A DNA stretch of 64,000 nt, from contig OX940861.1 in assembly GCA_954871525.1 (NCBI GenBank), positions 39,197,201 to 39,261,200 on the forward strand. Direction: 5' to 3'. Of the stretch, positions 1-11,044 are shown piece after piece. The notes under the pieces are model-generated. The model had not been told where the DNA came from and ran no database searches. It worked only from the letters and a program-made list of their open reading frames with translations. The position numbers were made by a program, and so were the translations under genes. Positions within the stretch are counted from its first letter, which is position 1. Every line of letters starts with the position of its first letter. This stretch comes from Parietaria judaica. Its lineage: Eukaryota; Streptophyta; Magnoliopsida; Rosales; Urticaceae.

Positions 1-935
1 AAAGCGGTCGCACCGAGCGAGTCTATTAGCGTGAAGGATGTGATGACAACGACAATCGGGTCACACCAAACAAAAAAAATATGGCGGTGCGGAAAACAAA
101 ATAGCAAGTTTGGAGACATCATAGGTGTTTGGCGGAAGCGCAAATGCAAAGTCGTCTTTTTATTGCGACGACTCTGGCGACGGCACAAGCATGGCGATGG
201 CAACAGTGTGGCGGCACAAATTCCACAGTCCAAATTCGAGGGTGAATTTTCTCGACATCGGGAGAATGATGGAGAATCGTTGACACTAATCATGGAGATT
301 CATCTATGAGTTATTTGGTTCCTTTTATATTCTATCTATTATTTATTTGAGTTTATTATGCATTATTTGCTTTTATTCTTATCAATTACTATTGATTTGA
401 TCGGTTGCTTTTATAATAGGAAGATTAGGTTATCTAGGTTCTTATTTTCTATATATATTGTATTTAAGGGAGTTGATTATGAAACGAAAAATCGAGCTTT
501 AGCTTGTGAAGTCGAGTTTATTCTCGCAAAGACGTGTTCTTTGTGTTCTTCATAGTCCGCTCTACATCAAGTGGTAACCACAACATTTTTGGGATGTTGA
601 AACAATTTTAGACACGACATATTGTAATTTTTGCCGCGGCACGTATGTTGACCGACCACGTTTCACAAACGTGCTGAAATATTTGCGACAAAAGTACAAC
701 GCGTATATCAACCACGTTTCAAAACTGTCCTCAAAGGTTTCAAAACAGTTTTAAATTGTCTTCAAATCACATATTTATAATAGTGATACGACATGTTTAA
801 CTTCAAAATACATTAGTTATACACTGTATCCGCTCCAATGTACGACTACAAATTTGACTATAAATTATTCTATATTTACACAACAATTGCTCTGTAGTTT
901 ATATATTTATAAAAATAGCCAAACTTTACTTATTT
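1..935. other. AT-rich intergenic DNA, possible old LTR leader
   Basis: I see no convincing gene. The short open frames at the start have no recognisable domain. Around 530-580 the sequence runs from a T-rich stretch into CCGCTCTACATCAAGTGGTA, which resembles the LTR-to-primer-site junction of many plant LTR retrotransposons (usually ending TGGTATCAGAGC). The primer-site part here is degenerate, so an old retrotransposon fragment is only a possibility. Confidence 0.3.
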
Positions 936-1319
936 TGTAATGCCCCAGTACTGCATTGAATTGACTTGTCCCCCACGTGCCAACACAAGTCCTTTTAGCA
1001 TGCTTTGTCCTCACGCGCACGCTCCTTGAAAAACTTCCCACGAGGTCACCCATTCTAGGATTTATCCAAGCCAAATACGCTTGACTTTGGAGTTTCTATG
1101 AACAAGATGCATCTTGTTGATATGGATAATACAAAATCAATTCTTTTAAACCTCTTCGACCATACAGACTCATACATGTGCGATCGCAGATAACTGAGAA
1201 GTCCATACCTACACAGTCTCAAAAACGTCCCATCAGTACATTCTTTTGCTCAGACGATGTGGGATCACACAACTTACCATTTGCTGCCCTCTCGACACAC
1301 GGGATTGATGACCGTCACA
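936..1319 (-). mobile_element. Cassandra-like TRIM solo LTR carrying a 5S rRNA-like segment
   Basis: A 384-bp block begins TGTAATGCCCC and ends GACCGTCACA, so it has TG...CA termini. It is flanked on both sides by TATTT (931-935 and 1320-1324), a 5-bp target-site duplication. Inside, the minus strand carries a diverged 5S rRNA sequence. Small non-coding elements with 5S rRNA sequence in their LTRs are the known Cassandra family of vascular plants. Only one LTR and no internal region are present, so this is a solo LTR, probably left by recombination between two LTRs. The family name rests on recognition by eye; the boundaries rest on the TSD. Confidence 0.75.
1010..1135 (-). pseudogene. 5S rRNA-like segment within the solo LTR
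   Basis: Read on the minus strand, AGTCAAGCGTATTTGGCTTG matches the internal promoter region of plant 5S rRNA (AGTTAAGCGTGCTTGGGC) with several substitutions. It is followed by CCTAGAATGGGTGACCTCG, close to CCTAGGATGGGTGACCTCC. The match is too diverged and lies in an LTR, so this is not a functional 5S gene. It is the feature that identifies the surrounding LTR. Confidence 0.75.
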
Positions 1320-3522
1320 TATTTCATACATTTTCATCAATTATTAGTTTTATGGTTGATATAATTATTATATATTTTTTTTTGATAAATTTTATTTATA
1401 TATATATATATTAGTAATATAATTATGTAAATAAATATCATGTGTCGTTTTAATATTTCATGTAAATATAATTACAATTGTTAACTTATGTGTACATCCA
1501 ATTTCTAACGTATGTGTGGTATAATTAATTTTGTATTTCTCTAATTAACAACTATATGTGTTATTTTAATAATAATTTGTATTATTATAATGATATTACT
1601 ATAAATATATAAATAAAATAATAATAAAAAATAGAATTAAGATGGAAACTATGAAAAATATAAATAAAATATGAATTTTATATAAAATAATACTTAATAT
1701 TTGAAGCAGCTCTATTTACCGCTCTATTATTAAAAACTTTATTTTAAGCATGTTTGAGCAGAAAAAAAAAAAAACTATATTATAGAGTTTTAAAACCTGG
1801 TTGGAGATGGCCATGGCCGGCCGTGACATTATCGGGGCCTTAGGCGGGTCAAAATTGGGGCCATCCAAAAAAATATTTAAAAAATATTATTAATCAGTTA
1901 AACCAATTCTCACCACCGTCTGATAATCATTTTCTTAGCTTCCTCGATATTACTGATGCATTCTTTTGGGTCCAATGACACAAAATTGAGAGATGAGTAA
2001 TATATTAAAAAATTAATTGGCCCTTCCATACTTTTTTTCGCCCTTTGAGATAAAGGCTAAATAAGTAAAAAAAAAAATTATGGGCCTTGGGCCAGGGCCA
2101 GGGCCAGTAGCGGTGATGGCCTTATACATGCTCCAATCAAAGTCATAACCGAATTTGCAACATGCAACACAGATACATATAAAAACCGAGAAAATGTAAT
2201 ATATGTATATATAACTCTAATTAGAAACACACAAGCTGTATTAATATACATATACATACATATATAACTATATTAACCCCACAAAACTTGAATGCTTGGC
2301 AAAACGCTGGCAACAACTCATGTTTTCATAGATACAGCCTGATACTCTCTCAACGATATGAATTTCCTCAATACTTCTTAAACATTCACCGAAAAACGCA
2401 TCAACAATATGATATTGATAATAAAAGGCATTATTTTTTGTCCTTTTTTTTTTTTTTTTGCTTTGCCTTTGTCCACGTTTCTTGCTTTCTCCAAACTTCA
2501 TATTTTCCACAAGCGATTAGATATTATTAGATTAATTAGAATGTTAGTCTTCTGACCGACCGGATCAAACTCAAATACATTAAAGTATGCACATTTAATT
2601 TCTGTAAAATATGTGACATCTCTTTGTGTCGATGATATTAAAATATGAATATTTTGAATTTTGATAGTGCGATAGGACATTTAATTTCTCTAATCTTTTG
2701 AGGAAATGAAGCACTATGATGTACATTTGTGACACAATAATGTTCATCGACTGGAGATATGTTGACATCTTTGTGTGCATTAGGACAATCATTTTATCAG
2801 ATATAAATACAAAAGGACTTTTGTACCCCAAAAACATTACAAACCTTTTGCTTTGTTTTTTTGGTGCTGCTACGTTTACGTAGTGAAGAGAAGACTATGC
2901 TCAACTTGGAAGTTTTTCGTTTTCTTCTTTATATAATATTTATTTTCAATTTTCACAAAAATATACCTTTAATGTCCTTTTTTTTTTAAAAAAAAAATAA
3001 TACCTTTCATTTAATTTTAAAAACTAAAATTGCCATTTGGTCCATAGTAACAATTTAAGAATTTTCTTTTATGTATCCACTAATTTTTTTTTATTTTTTT
3101 TTTACAAAAATGTGTCATTATTTTCCAAGAATCAAAATTTTATGAATTAAACAAATAAAGGGTTAGTATTATTAAATTACACTAATTATATGGTATATTT
3201 GAGTTATTTTTATAAATAAAGAGTATAAATTTGTGAAAATTTAAAGTAGAAAGTATTAAAAAATCCTTTATTATATTATGAAACTGTTGTCCTACTTTTT
3301 AATGTCATTCACAACAAGTGGGATTCCCCGTCAAAAAGTGGTGGCTCGTAAAAATCCAAATTATATAAGTTCATAAGTCAAATGATAATTCCATGATATG
3401 AGCAAACCGTACACGTATCTATTATATTTATATTATAGAATATAGAGGCATTCATGTAATTATTTATAGTTTTCATTTCAAAAATGTTTTTTTTTTTTGT
3501 CATGATTTTCAAATATGTATAA
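1320..3522. other. AT-rich intergenic DNA with a possible GGCC-ended element
   Basis: No gene is supported. Between about 1805 and 2123 the ends GGCCATGGCCGGCC and CCAGGGCCAGTAGCGGTGATGGCC-like sequence suggest an old hAT element similar to the one at 61874-62413, but I could not fix a clean TSD. The rest is AT-rich with homopolymer runs. Confidence 0.3.
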
Positions 3523-3954
3523 TAAGGTTCAAAATGCCGTTTTCGAATATTATCGATGGATTTTCGAGGATTATCAATGGAAAACTAATAAATATGTAGC
3601 TTATCGTTACCGACACTTATCGAGGATTATCGACACTTATCGAGAATTATCGATGAAAAACCACTAAAATAGTTTTAATAATATATTTTCTAAGTTTACA
3701 TATGTAAATAAAATATAGTCTCACTCTCACATATATAAATACTCAAATAAAATCATGTCATATAGTCAAATGAATGTAAATAAAATTATGTCAATGAAGG
3801 TACTTTGCTGAAAATTATTGAAAAGTGCAATTTTTTTTTAAAAGTACCCAATTTTTTTATTATTTTTACATTGTTTTTACGGATAATCGATTAGTATGGA
3901 ATATTTGCTGATGACTACCGGCAAGACGGATAATCGTAGAAAATTCGAACCTTA
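3523..3954 (-). mobile_element. hAT-type non-autonomous element, same family as 28903-29373
   Basis: The ends are TAAGGTTCAAAATG and, inverted, ATTCGAACCTTA. The right half, read on the minus strand, closely follows the left half of 28903-29373, sharing GATTATCCGTCTTGCCGG. The interior is rich in variants of TTATCGA. No coding capacity is seen. I could not find an intact 8-bp duplication here, so the copy is older or its ends are damaged. Confidence 0.6.
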
Positions 3955-4683
3955 TGAATATATGTATATGAAACCACCACACAAGCTGTTTTTGACATTC
4001 TAAAAGTAGAGTAAGTATTGTTTTCATCTCCAATTTTACTACATGGTTGGCTTTTTTATTGACATTTATATAATATTACTTTTTATTGAGATTTATAGTC
4101 TATAAGGTGACACATTAAGCCTTTGATGTGATTATTTTTTATTAAGAAAATGGAGATCCCAAATGAGAAAACAGAGGAAGAAACTTGAGTAAGATAGTTT
4201 GACATTTTGACATTTGAAATTTCAAACCTTTGGACGAATTAGTTTCTTATGTCATGATGGCCATAAGATGTTTTACTTCTCTAATATAATGTCTCATTTG
4301 TCCTAATATATTTTGCTCCAATTCCTCATGTTTTTGTTTATCCCTATAAATGTTCAATACCATCATTGTTATTTTATTTTCATCAGATCGCAAAGAATTT
4401 ATTATTTCTACATATTCTATATTGATTGCACTTTGCCCTCAAACTTCAATTTGTGAGGGTAATGTCTTCAAAATATTTTAAGAAATAGAAAAAATATATA
4501 TGCAAAAAATAACTTACTCGATGTTATATTTGTTAATTGACTGCCCATTGTGACACAGTTAAAAAGTTCTATTCTCCGTGAAAATCCCGCAAGATTGTAG
4601 AAAGTAGTAAAATTTGATTAAAACTTTCGATAAGTATTGTGCACACATAATTTATTTTTATCTTTGTTTAGTAAAAGACACTA
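3955..4683. other. AT-rich intergenic DNA
   Basis: I see no gene, RNA or clear element in this stretch. Confidence 0.4.
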
Positions 4684-4692
4684 TTCCTTTAA

Positions 4693-4847
4693 AGGGTTAT
4701 TAGCAGAAAAAGTATTTAAGTTTTTAGGAAATGAGACGATATTGAGCTAACTTTTATTTAAACTTTAGGTACTTTTGTTACTTTTTTTAGTTGACTCTGT
4801 ACCGCCGCATTTTCAAAAAACTTGAATACTTTTGTCGCTAATAACCC
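4693..4847. mobile_element. Short MULE-type MITE
   Basis: A 155-bp unit with terminal inverted repeats of about 35 bp: AGGGTTATTAGC at the left and GCTAATAACCC at the right, continuing inward with matching AAAGTATT(T/C)AAGTTTTT. The flanks TTCCTTTAA (4684-4692) and TTCCATTAA (4848-4856) agree at 8 of 9 bases, as expected for an aged 9-bp Mutator-type TSD. It has no coding capacity. Confidence 0.6.
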
Positions 4848-4856
4848 TTCCATTAA

Positions 4857-5253
4857 TAATTAAAGTACTGGAGAAAAGTGTACCAATGAGGAAAATTATG
4901 CGGGTATTACCGGCAATTATCCATATAACTTTATAATCTGAAACATTATCGTTTTAACCAATAAATAGATTGTCATTATCGACGGATTAATAGGTTATCA
5001 ATGGATTTATCGATCGAAAACCAATGAAATATATCGTTACCGTTATCGAAACTTATCAACACTTATCGATGGAAAACCTATAAATAATTTATATGTAAAC
5101 AAAGTATCACTCACCAATTACATACAATCTGCCAACTTCAAATTATATCAATTTAAAAAAAAAAAAAAACTAGCTCAAATTAATTCACCAATTTCTGAAA
5201 ACATGTACTTTTTCCGCAGTAATGCAAAATTTTGGAAAACTTCAAATCACAAA

Positions 5254-5295
<42 letters not shown>

Positions 5296-6688
5296 AACTC
5301 ACGGTTTATCAATTATATACAATCTTACAAATGAAATGATATAAAAAAAAAATTGAAAAACTAGCTCAAATTCATCGAATTCCAAAAAACTTGTACTTTT
5401 GCCGTCATAAAACAACAGCTCAGGAAATCACTCAAACAACACCCAAATCTAGAATATTTTTTTACAAAATCACATAAACAAACTTATTCTCATTTATATA
5501 CAATCATCAATATAAAAAATAATAATCTCATCAAGAACAATTCATCAAATTCAAACCTAAACTATTGTTATGAACAACGTTTATTCAAACCTATACATTT
5601 CAAACAATCTCTACAAATAACGACTAATTTGCTGAAAAATTAAAAAGATTCTTCAATGTATAACAATATTAATATTCAATATTCCTCAAAATCCACAAAA
5701 AAGTTTTCAAAGAAATATCTTTAAATTACATTTTTTTTGCGTACACTAAAAAATTTCATGAAAATATAAAACGATAACGATAAGCTAGAAAAACATATCG
5801 GCTAACTCATAAACCTCAATAATCGAGCGATTATCCATCGACTCGATAACTCAAACCACTAATTGTGATCTTAGATTGGTGGTCTCTTCACTTTAATTAA
5901 GTCTTTTTATGAGCATATATTTAATCCTAACAAGTGATTGACCTGGCTATTATTTTTCGCTGACAATCGCTTTGGCTAAGAGGTTCCTTGTTGACTAAAC
6001 GATCAGGAAAATTCGGCCAATCAGTTACCAAACTCTAGTCTCTATGATAGGGCCATTAATCTTTTTTTATTTATTTATTTTGCACATACTAATACTCTTC
6101 AACGTGAGAAGAAGAAGTCTGAAAGAAAATTATTACTGATCTATTAGCTTAATCAAGATGTTTAAGATGTAAAACCACTGTTATATTAATAGGTTTCTTT
6201 TTAAGGTCAAATGTGCATTTTTTGACTCCATACGTTGTAAATTGTTTTTCTCAAACCAGAATTGATCCATATGAACAATACAATAAATTTGTATATATAT
6301 AAAAAAAAAAGAGCTCTTACTGAGATTTCAGAAAATACTCAATCATCAAAATTTATATATATATACAATATATCAAAATTCTCATAATTCTTCAAAAGAT
6401 TATTCTCTTATCGTATCATGATATAACATTGATTACAACATGTTAACTAACAAGCTATTTTTCTTCTATACAGTGCAGCTTAATAAAAAGCTAAATGAAG
6501 ATCATATCCTTACTAGATCCCAAAAAAGAAAAAGAAAAAAAACCAATAAATTAAATCTTCAATCAAAACTGCAATCCCTAACAAAACATGATAGTTTGAA
6601 AGAGATAAAGTGATGATAAATATACAAAACCTAGTAGAGCTAGTATATTCTCCTATATATGTATGTAATTATGTGTAAACATAGAAAC
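4857..6688. other. AT-rich DNA with remnants of TTATCGA-rich elements
   Basis: From about 4935 to 5860 the sequence repeatedly contains TTATCGA motifs and resembles the interior of the hAT-like elements elsewhere in the window and the sequence at 41570-42250. No boundaries could be fixed. The remainder is AT-rich, and 6460-6688 is downstream of the peptide gene and probably includes its 3' UTR. Confidence 0.35.
5254..5292. repeat. (TA)n microsatellite
   Basis: An uninterrupted run of alternating T and A of more than 30 bp. Confidence 0.95.
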
Positions 6689-6997
6689 TCAATCTTGAGG
6701 AGAAGAATTGTGCCTCCTTGAAGGGGCAGAAGGAGGGACTGGTGTCGCTTTAGGGAAGTAATTGAAGCTCTGACCTCTCAACCCGTTACTCTTATGAACC
6801 CGAACCATGTAGGTGTGATCCTCCGAAGATGTCGTTCCGACCTTCCGTTCTCTTTCAACAATCTTCAACATATGAATCCCAGAGCGAGAGGCGGAGCAAG
6901 GGCCGGAGAGGAGAGAGAGTACGAGAATTGCGATGACGATCAAGCCCTTGAGTAGTTGGTTTCTTTGTATCTTTGAAGAGCAATAATTATAAGCCAT
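6689..6997 (-). CDS. IDL: IDA/IDL-like secreted peptide precursor
   Basis: A single-exon, 102-aa pre-propeptide. Residues about 15-36 form a hydrophobic signal sequence ending in a small-residue cleavage context (SGPCSA). A basic, variable middle follows, then near the C-terminus PVPPSAPSRRHN (residues 86-97), which matches the PIP motif of INFLORESCENCE DEFICIENT IN ABSCISSION and IDA-LIKE peptides (Arabidopsis IDA: PIPPSAPSKRHN). In that family the processed, hydroxyproline-containing dodecamer is secreted and perceived by HAESA-type LRR receptor kinases in cell separation and stress responses. The start is the ATG giving the signal peptide; an open frame extends upstream but its extra residues look like 5' UTR. 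A TATA-like run lies about 110 bp upstream. Val replaces Ile at motif position 2 and Arg replaces Lys at position 9, both conservative. The exact orthologue cannot be assigned. Confidence 0.88.
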   Translation of the reverse strand: MAYNYCSSKIQRNQLLKGLIVIAILVLSLLSGPCSASRSGIHMLKIVERERKVGTTSSEDHTYMVRVHKSNGLRGQSFNYFPKATPVPPSAPSRRHNSSPQD

Positions 6998-7103
6998 TAT
7001 TTGAGAAGGAAAGAAGAAATAATTAAAGGGCTTTTGTATGTATTGGCTCTTGCTTATTTTTACTTGCGTATTGCGAATAAATGGGTGTTGTGAAATGTGC
7101 ATT

Positions 7104-7119
7104 GTATATATATATAATA
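7104..7119 (-). promoter_or_regulatory. TATA-like element of the IDL-like gene
   Basis: On the minus strand, ATTATATATATATAC lies about 110 bp upstream of the ATG, a sensible distance for a TATA box with a UTR of roughly 80 nt. AT runs are common here, so the call is tentative. Confidence 0.45.
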
Positions 7120-8550
7120 GACCTTTTTTTTGAAGATATAACATTGCATGGTGATGTATATGAAGAGGAAATTGTTTGGCAAATGACATCTTAGGGAAGA
7201 AGAAGAAGAAGGAAAATAAAAAATAAAAAAAAAAATGGAAAAGTGAATAGCACGCAAAAGAGCAAAGACCTTTGAAAATAATTTTATAAGAATATTATCG
7301 AATGTCAACGGTTGAGAAAAAAAAAATATTCCTTGTATCTCTTTGCTTTTCTTTGAATGTCGACTCGTTTCATAATTTTTGCAAAAAGAAATTGCATGCG
7401 AGCTTCGGTATAGAAATTGCAAAATTCAATAAGTATTTTTTTAATAAACTAATTATGTCGTACGTGTAAATAGTGGCTAAATTGAGGGATTTGGGTAGGT
7501 TTTCTTTGATTGAGAGGGTTTAGACTTTAGAGAGTGTAGCGCTTTGATGGGTTTATTAATATTTAAAGTTTCAATTTTCTTTTCTTTTTTTATTTTTCTT
7601 GTCACATTTGGCCTCTCTTTTGGACACCAAGGTATTATCGTGTTCCACGCGGCAAAGGAATGGAGAACTTGTAATTCAAGGACGGCAAGTTTGCGTATAC
7701 ATAAAAAGGAAAAATGAGATGGAAAATCATGGAACATATTAATTAGTATGTTTGACTGCTTTATTATAACATTGAATGACATATTTTCTAACTTGAAAAT
7801 TATAATTTACAGATAGGCATATAGTAGTGATATTAATAATTAGGGTTTTTATTTTATTTTATTTTATTTTATTTTATTTACATAAGTTTCTAAAGTTATT
7901 CAAAAAGCAACGCCATACTGCCATATTTGCAATTTAAGAAAATAGCTCCCGAACCCTATATACCCTGTCTAATTAGATTTTTGTGCCATTAAATTGTTTA
8001 AAATAAGTTGAAGTGCTTTTTTTTTTCTTCTATAATTCACTCATTCACTCATTTTTTGTCTGAAATGTACAATCCAATGCTAATTTTAAATATAATAGAA
8101 ATATATAAGGGAAACGTGCAAAAATAGCTCAAAAAAACACCATAATTAAACTTTTAAACTTATATTAAAAAAATACATAATTCTAAATTTTGCCCAATTT
8201 AAGACATTTTTACCCCTGATTAATTAATTCCTAAACTGTCCCTAAATTATCAAAAACTGTCCCCAAAATCTGAAGAAAGTGTCCCAAGAATGTTACTCAT
8301 ACAACCTCCCACAAAATTGCCCAGAAAACTGTCCCTAAATTACCAAAAACTGTCCCCTAAATTCAAATTACTGTCCCCAAGGATCATTAGAAACTGTCCC
8401 AAGAATGTTAATCATACAGCCTCCCCAATGTTAATCATGGGTAAAAATGTCTTAAAAAGTTTTTAAAAACATCGTGTAAAAATTGATCACAAATTACTTA
8501 AAATACAAACTTTCTAATACATTAGTGTCTAACAATATTGAAGTTTAGAC
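7120..8550. other. Upstream region of the IDL-like gene and AT-rich DNA
   Basis: No further gene is seen. A (TTTTA)n pentanucleotide repeat lies at about 7846-7878. From 8235 to 8445 the phrase CTGTCCC(C/T)AAA recurs with AATGTTA(A/C)TCATAC between copies, giving a degenerate minisatellite. Confidence 0.45.
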
Positions 8551-10329
8551 CAAGGTTTGACTTTTCGTCTATTTTTGACGATTTTCGGTTTTACCGGTAG
8601 TTATCGGTAAATATTCGGTCATAACAGTTATCGTTTTATGAACTTTTCGGCGAAAATCGCAAAAATTGATAACCTTTTTACCAGTCAATTTTCGCTATTT
8701 TTAGTGTAAAAATCTGGTACTTTTCGGTCAATTAAAAAAATTAATTTTTAGAGACTTTTCGGTCTTTTCGACAGCCGACGACCAAATCTTATACAAAAAC
8801 TTGATTTTCAGACTGGTAAGTTGCCAATTTTTTGACAGATTCTCATATTTTTCACTGATTAATCGATTCTTGGCATAAGTTTCTAAAGTTTTGATTTATT
8901 CATTTTTAAACCGAATTTCTTGGAATTTTTTTGTAATTTTTTGTAAATTAATGACTTATAATGTTAAATCTATATGAATCAATCATTTCTTCTTTGATAT
9001 ATACTCATTTATACGATTTTTAGGGCATTTTCATGAGTTCAAATATAAAGAGTTAGTTTCATATGAGATTTATATTTAGAAATGAGTGAAGATTGGAACT
9101 TTATCATCTATTGTTTGTTTTTTTGCATTCTTATGAATATTTTTTTATGAAAACATGTTTTGATGACTTATTTTATAATTATTTTGTTAGATTTACTGAT
9201 TTAGGTTAAATTCGGATTATTATGCTTGTTAGGCAAAAGTATATAAAGTTTTGAATTTAAGAATTTACTAGAAATGTACATATTTTGTTATGATTTTTTT
9301 ATTGTATAGGGTTCAAAATATTATAGTTACTAAGAAATATTAATGTTTGAGCTTTTGAGCTCTTGAATTTTCAGATTACAAGACTTTATTGTGTAAAAAG
9401 TCTAGAAATTCATATTTTTTAATTTTTGAAGTAATTTATTCAATTTTTTTATGTTTCTATTTCATTAATTATTTATTGAAATATTAATTTGTGATTTTGG
9501 TATATATATATATATTTTTTTTTTGCATATTTAAGCTTAATTCGGATTTTCTCATAATTGCGGCAAAAGTCTTCTAAGTTTATCTTTTGTGATTTGTGAG
9601 GTAATCTATTTTTTTTTCATTGATTAAATATTTTAAAAAATAATAATATGAGATTTTGGTGTAACTTATTTTCAGATTTGAGCTTAATTCAGATTTTCTC
9701 ATAATTGTGACAAAAGTCTTCTAAGTTTATGTGATGGAATTATATGTGTTTGTGTATGATTTTATTTATATATGTTTGTGTATGATATTATTTTTTATAT
9801 CATGACATGCTATTAGATAATAGAATAGAATCAATAATTATCATGAGATGCGCCTTTTATTTTTTGTATTTTTAACACACTATATTAAAATTGGGCATAA
9901 ACACAGATTTGAGCTTAATTCAGATTTTCTCATAATTGTGGCAAAAGTCTTCTAAGTTTATGTGATGGAATTATATGTGTTTGTGTATGATTTTATTTAT
10001 ATATGTTTGTGTATGATATTATTTTTTATATCATGACATGCTATTAGATAATAGAATAGAATCAATAATTATCATGACATGCGCCTTTCATTTTTGGTAT
10101 TTTTAACACACTATATTAAAATTGGGCAAATATAAGCTTAAAAATGTTTTATAAGTTTTCCGTCGAAAAATATCGAAAAGTGTCGATAATCCGTCGATAA
10201 TTATCAAAAAGTGTCGGTAATTGGTAAACTACAGTATTATAAGTTTTCCGTTGGTTAATCGGTACGTTATCGAAAAATCCGTCGAAAACGGCAAGCGATT
10301 TATCATCAAATTCGGTAACTTTAACCTAG
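8551..10329. mobile_element. hAT-type non-autonomous element of about 1.8 kb
   Basis: The left end is CAAGGTTTGAC and the right end, inverted, is AACCTAG. Both subterminal regions are rich in TCGGT and TTATCG motifs, as in the smaller CAAGGTT-ended elements. The flanks GTTTAGAC (8543-8550) and GTTAGACT (10330-10337) look like an 8-bp TSD that lost one base. The interior is AT-rich, has no transposase frame, and contains a 231-bp tandem duplication. Confidence 0.6.
9673..10130. repeat. 231-bp tandem duplication (two copies)
   Basis: CAGATTTGAGCTTAATTCAG begins at 9673 and again at 9904, and the following sequence of about 227 bp is nearly identical, with only a handful of substitutions visible. 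An older partial copy with similar wording lies at about 9531-9590. Confidence 0.9.
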
Positions 10330-10337
10330 GTTAGACT

Positions 10338-10793
10338 GTCTTTTATCCACTTATATATTTTTTTAATATTTAAAACTACAAAGCTCTAGCCTCTAGGTAC
10401 GTGTTTACTATATCTTTAAAATTAGAGTTGTATTATAAAATTTAGAAAGAAAAAAAATCAGTGAGTTGTAGTCAAAACTAAAAATGCCGCTATTTTTTGA
10501 ACAATTTTACAGTTTTATGTTACATAAATATTCCTAATTAATAATATTGGGATATTTATTTTAGTTAAGCTTATAATATGAATGGTTATATTAATACCAT
10601 GAATACATTATCCTATCTCAAATTAATAAAAATATATCAATCAAATTGATGACCAGATTATATGAAAGAAGAGAAACACAATACTTGAACCGAAAAGTTT
10701 GAATTTCTGTGTTCATGAAGAACTGGATTGGAAAATGAGGCATTAGAAAGTATTTATCAACTAAACCTTAATTATACGAAACAAAAAGCATAA
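10338..10793. other. AT-rich intergenic DNA
   Basis: No gene or bounded element is seen. The 5 bases ACATA at 10794-10798 are the target duplication of the adjoining copia element. Confidence 0.45.
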
Positions 10794-10798
10794 ACATA

Positions 10799-11032
10799 TT
10801 TTACAATATAGAATGGAGAAAAATGACAAGGAAGAAGAAGCTTCTTTTTCTCATTACTTGCGGCGAGTTATTACAGCATGTAAATATATGATAGACAATG
10901 AAATGAAACTAGTAAGCCCTAACCACGTGAGAGTCACATGAGTTAGTCACATGAGTTAAGGAAATAAAATCTAGCTAAACTATTGAAGAAAGTAAAAACA
11001 AAGTATGAAAACTTATTTTATAGCTTGTAATA
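10799..11032 (-). repeat. copia-1 3' LTR
   Basis: The 234-bp left copy on this strand is the 3' LTR of the minus-strand element. On the element strand it begins TATTACAAGC and ends TTGTAAAA rather than TG...CA. The boundary has a one-base ambiguity. Confidence 0.93.
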
Positions 11033-11044
11033 CTCCCCCTCAAG
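11033..11044 (-). other. copia-1 polypurine tract
   Basis: CTTGAGGGGGAG on the minus strand directly abuts the 3' LTR. It overlaps the RNase H stop codon, whose TGA lies inside the tract. Confidence 0.85.

Noticed and set aside
1805..2123. GGCC-rich pair of ends resembling a hAT element
   Set aside because: The candidate TSD (around GATGGC) overlaps the repeated GGCC words, so the match is not independent evidence; mentioned only within the intergenic entry.
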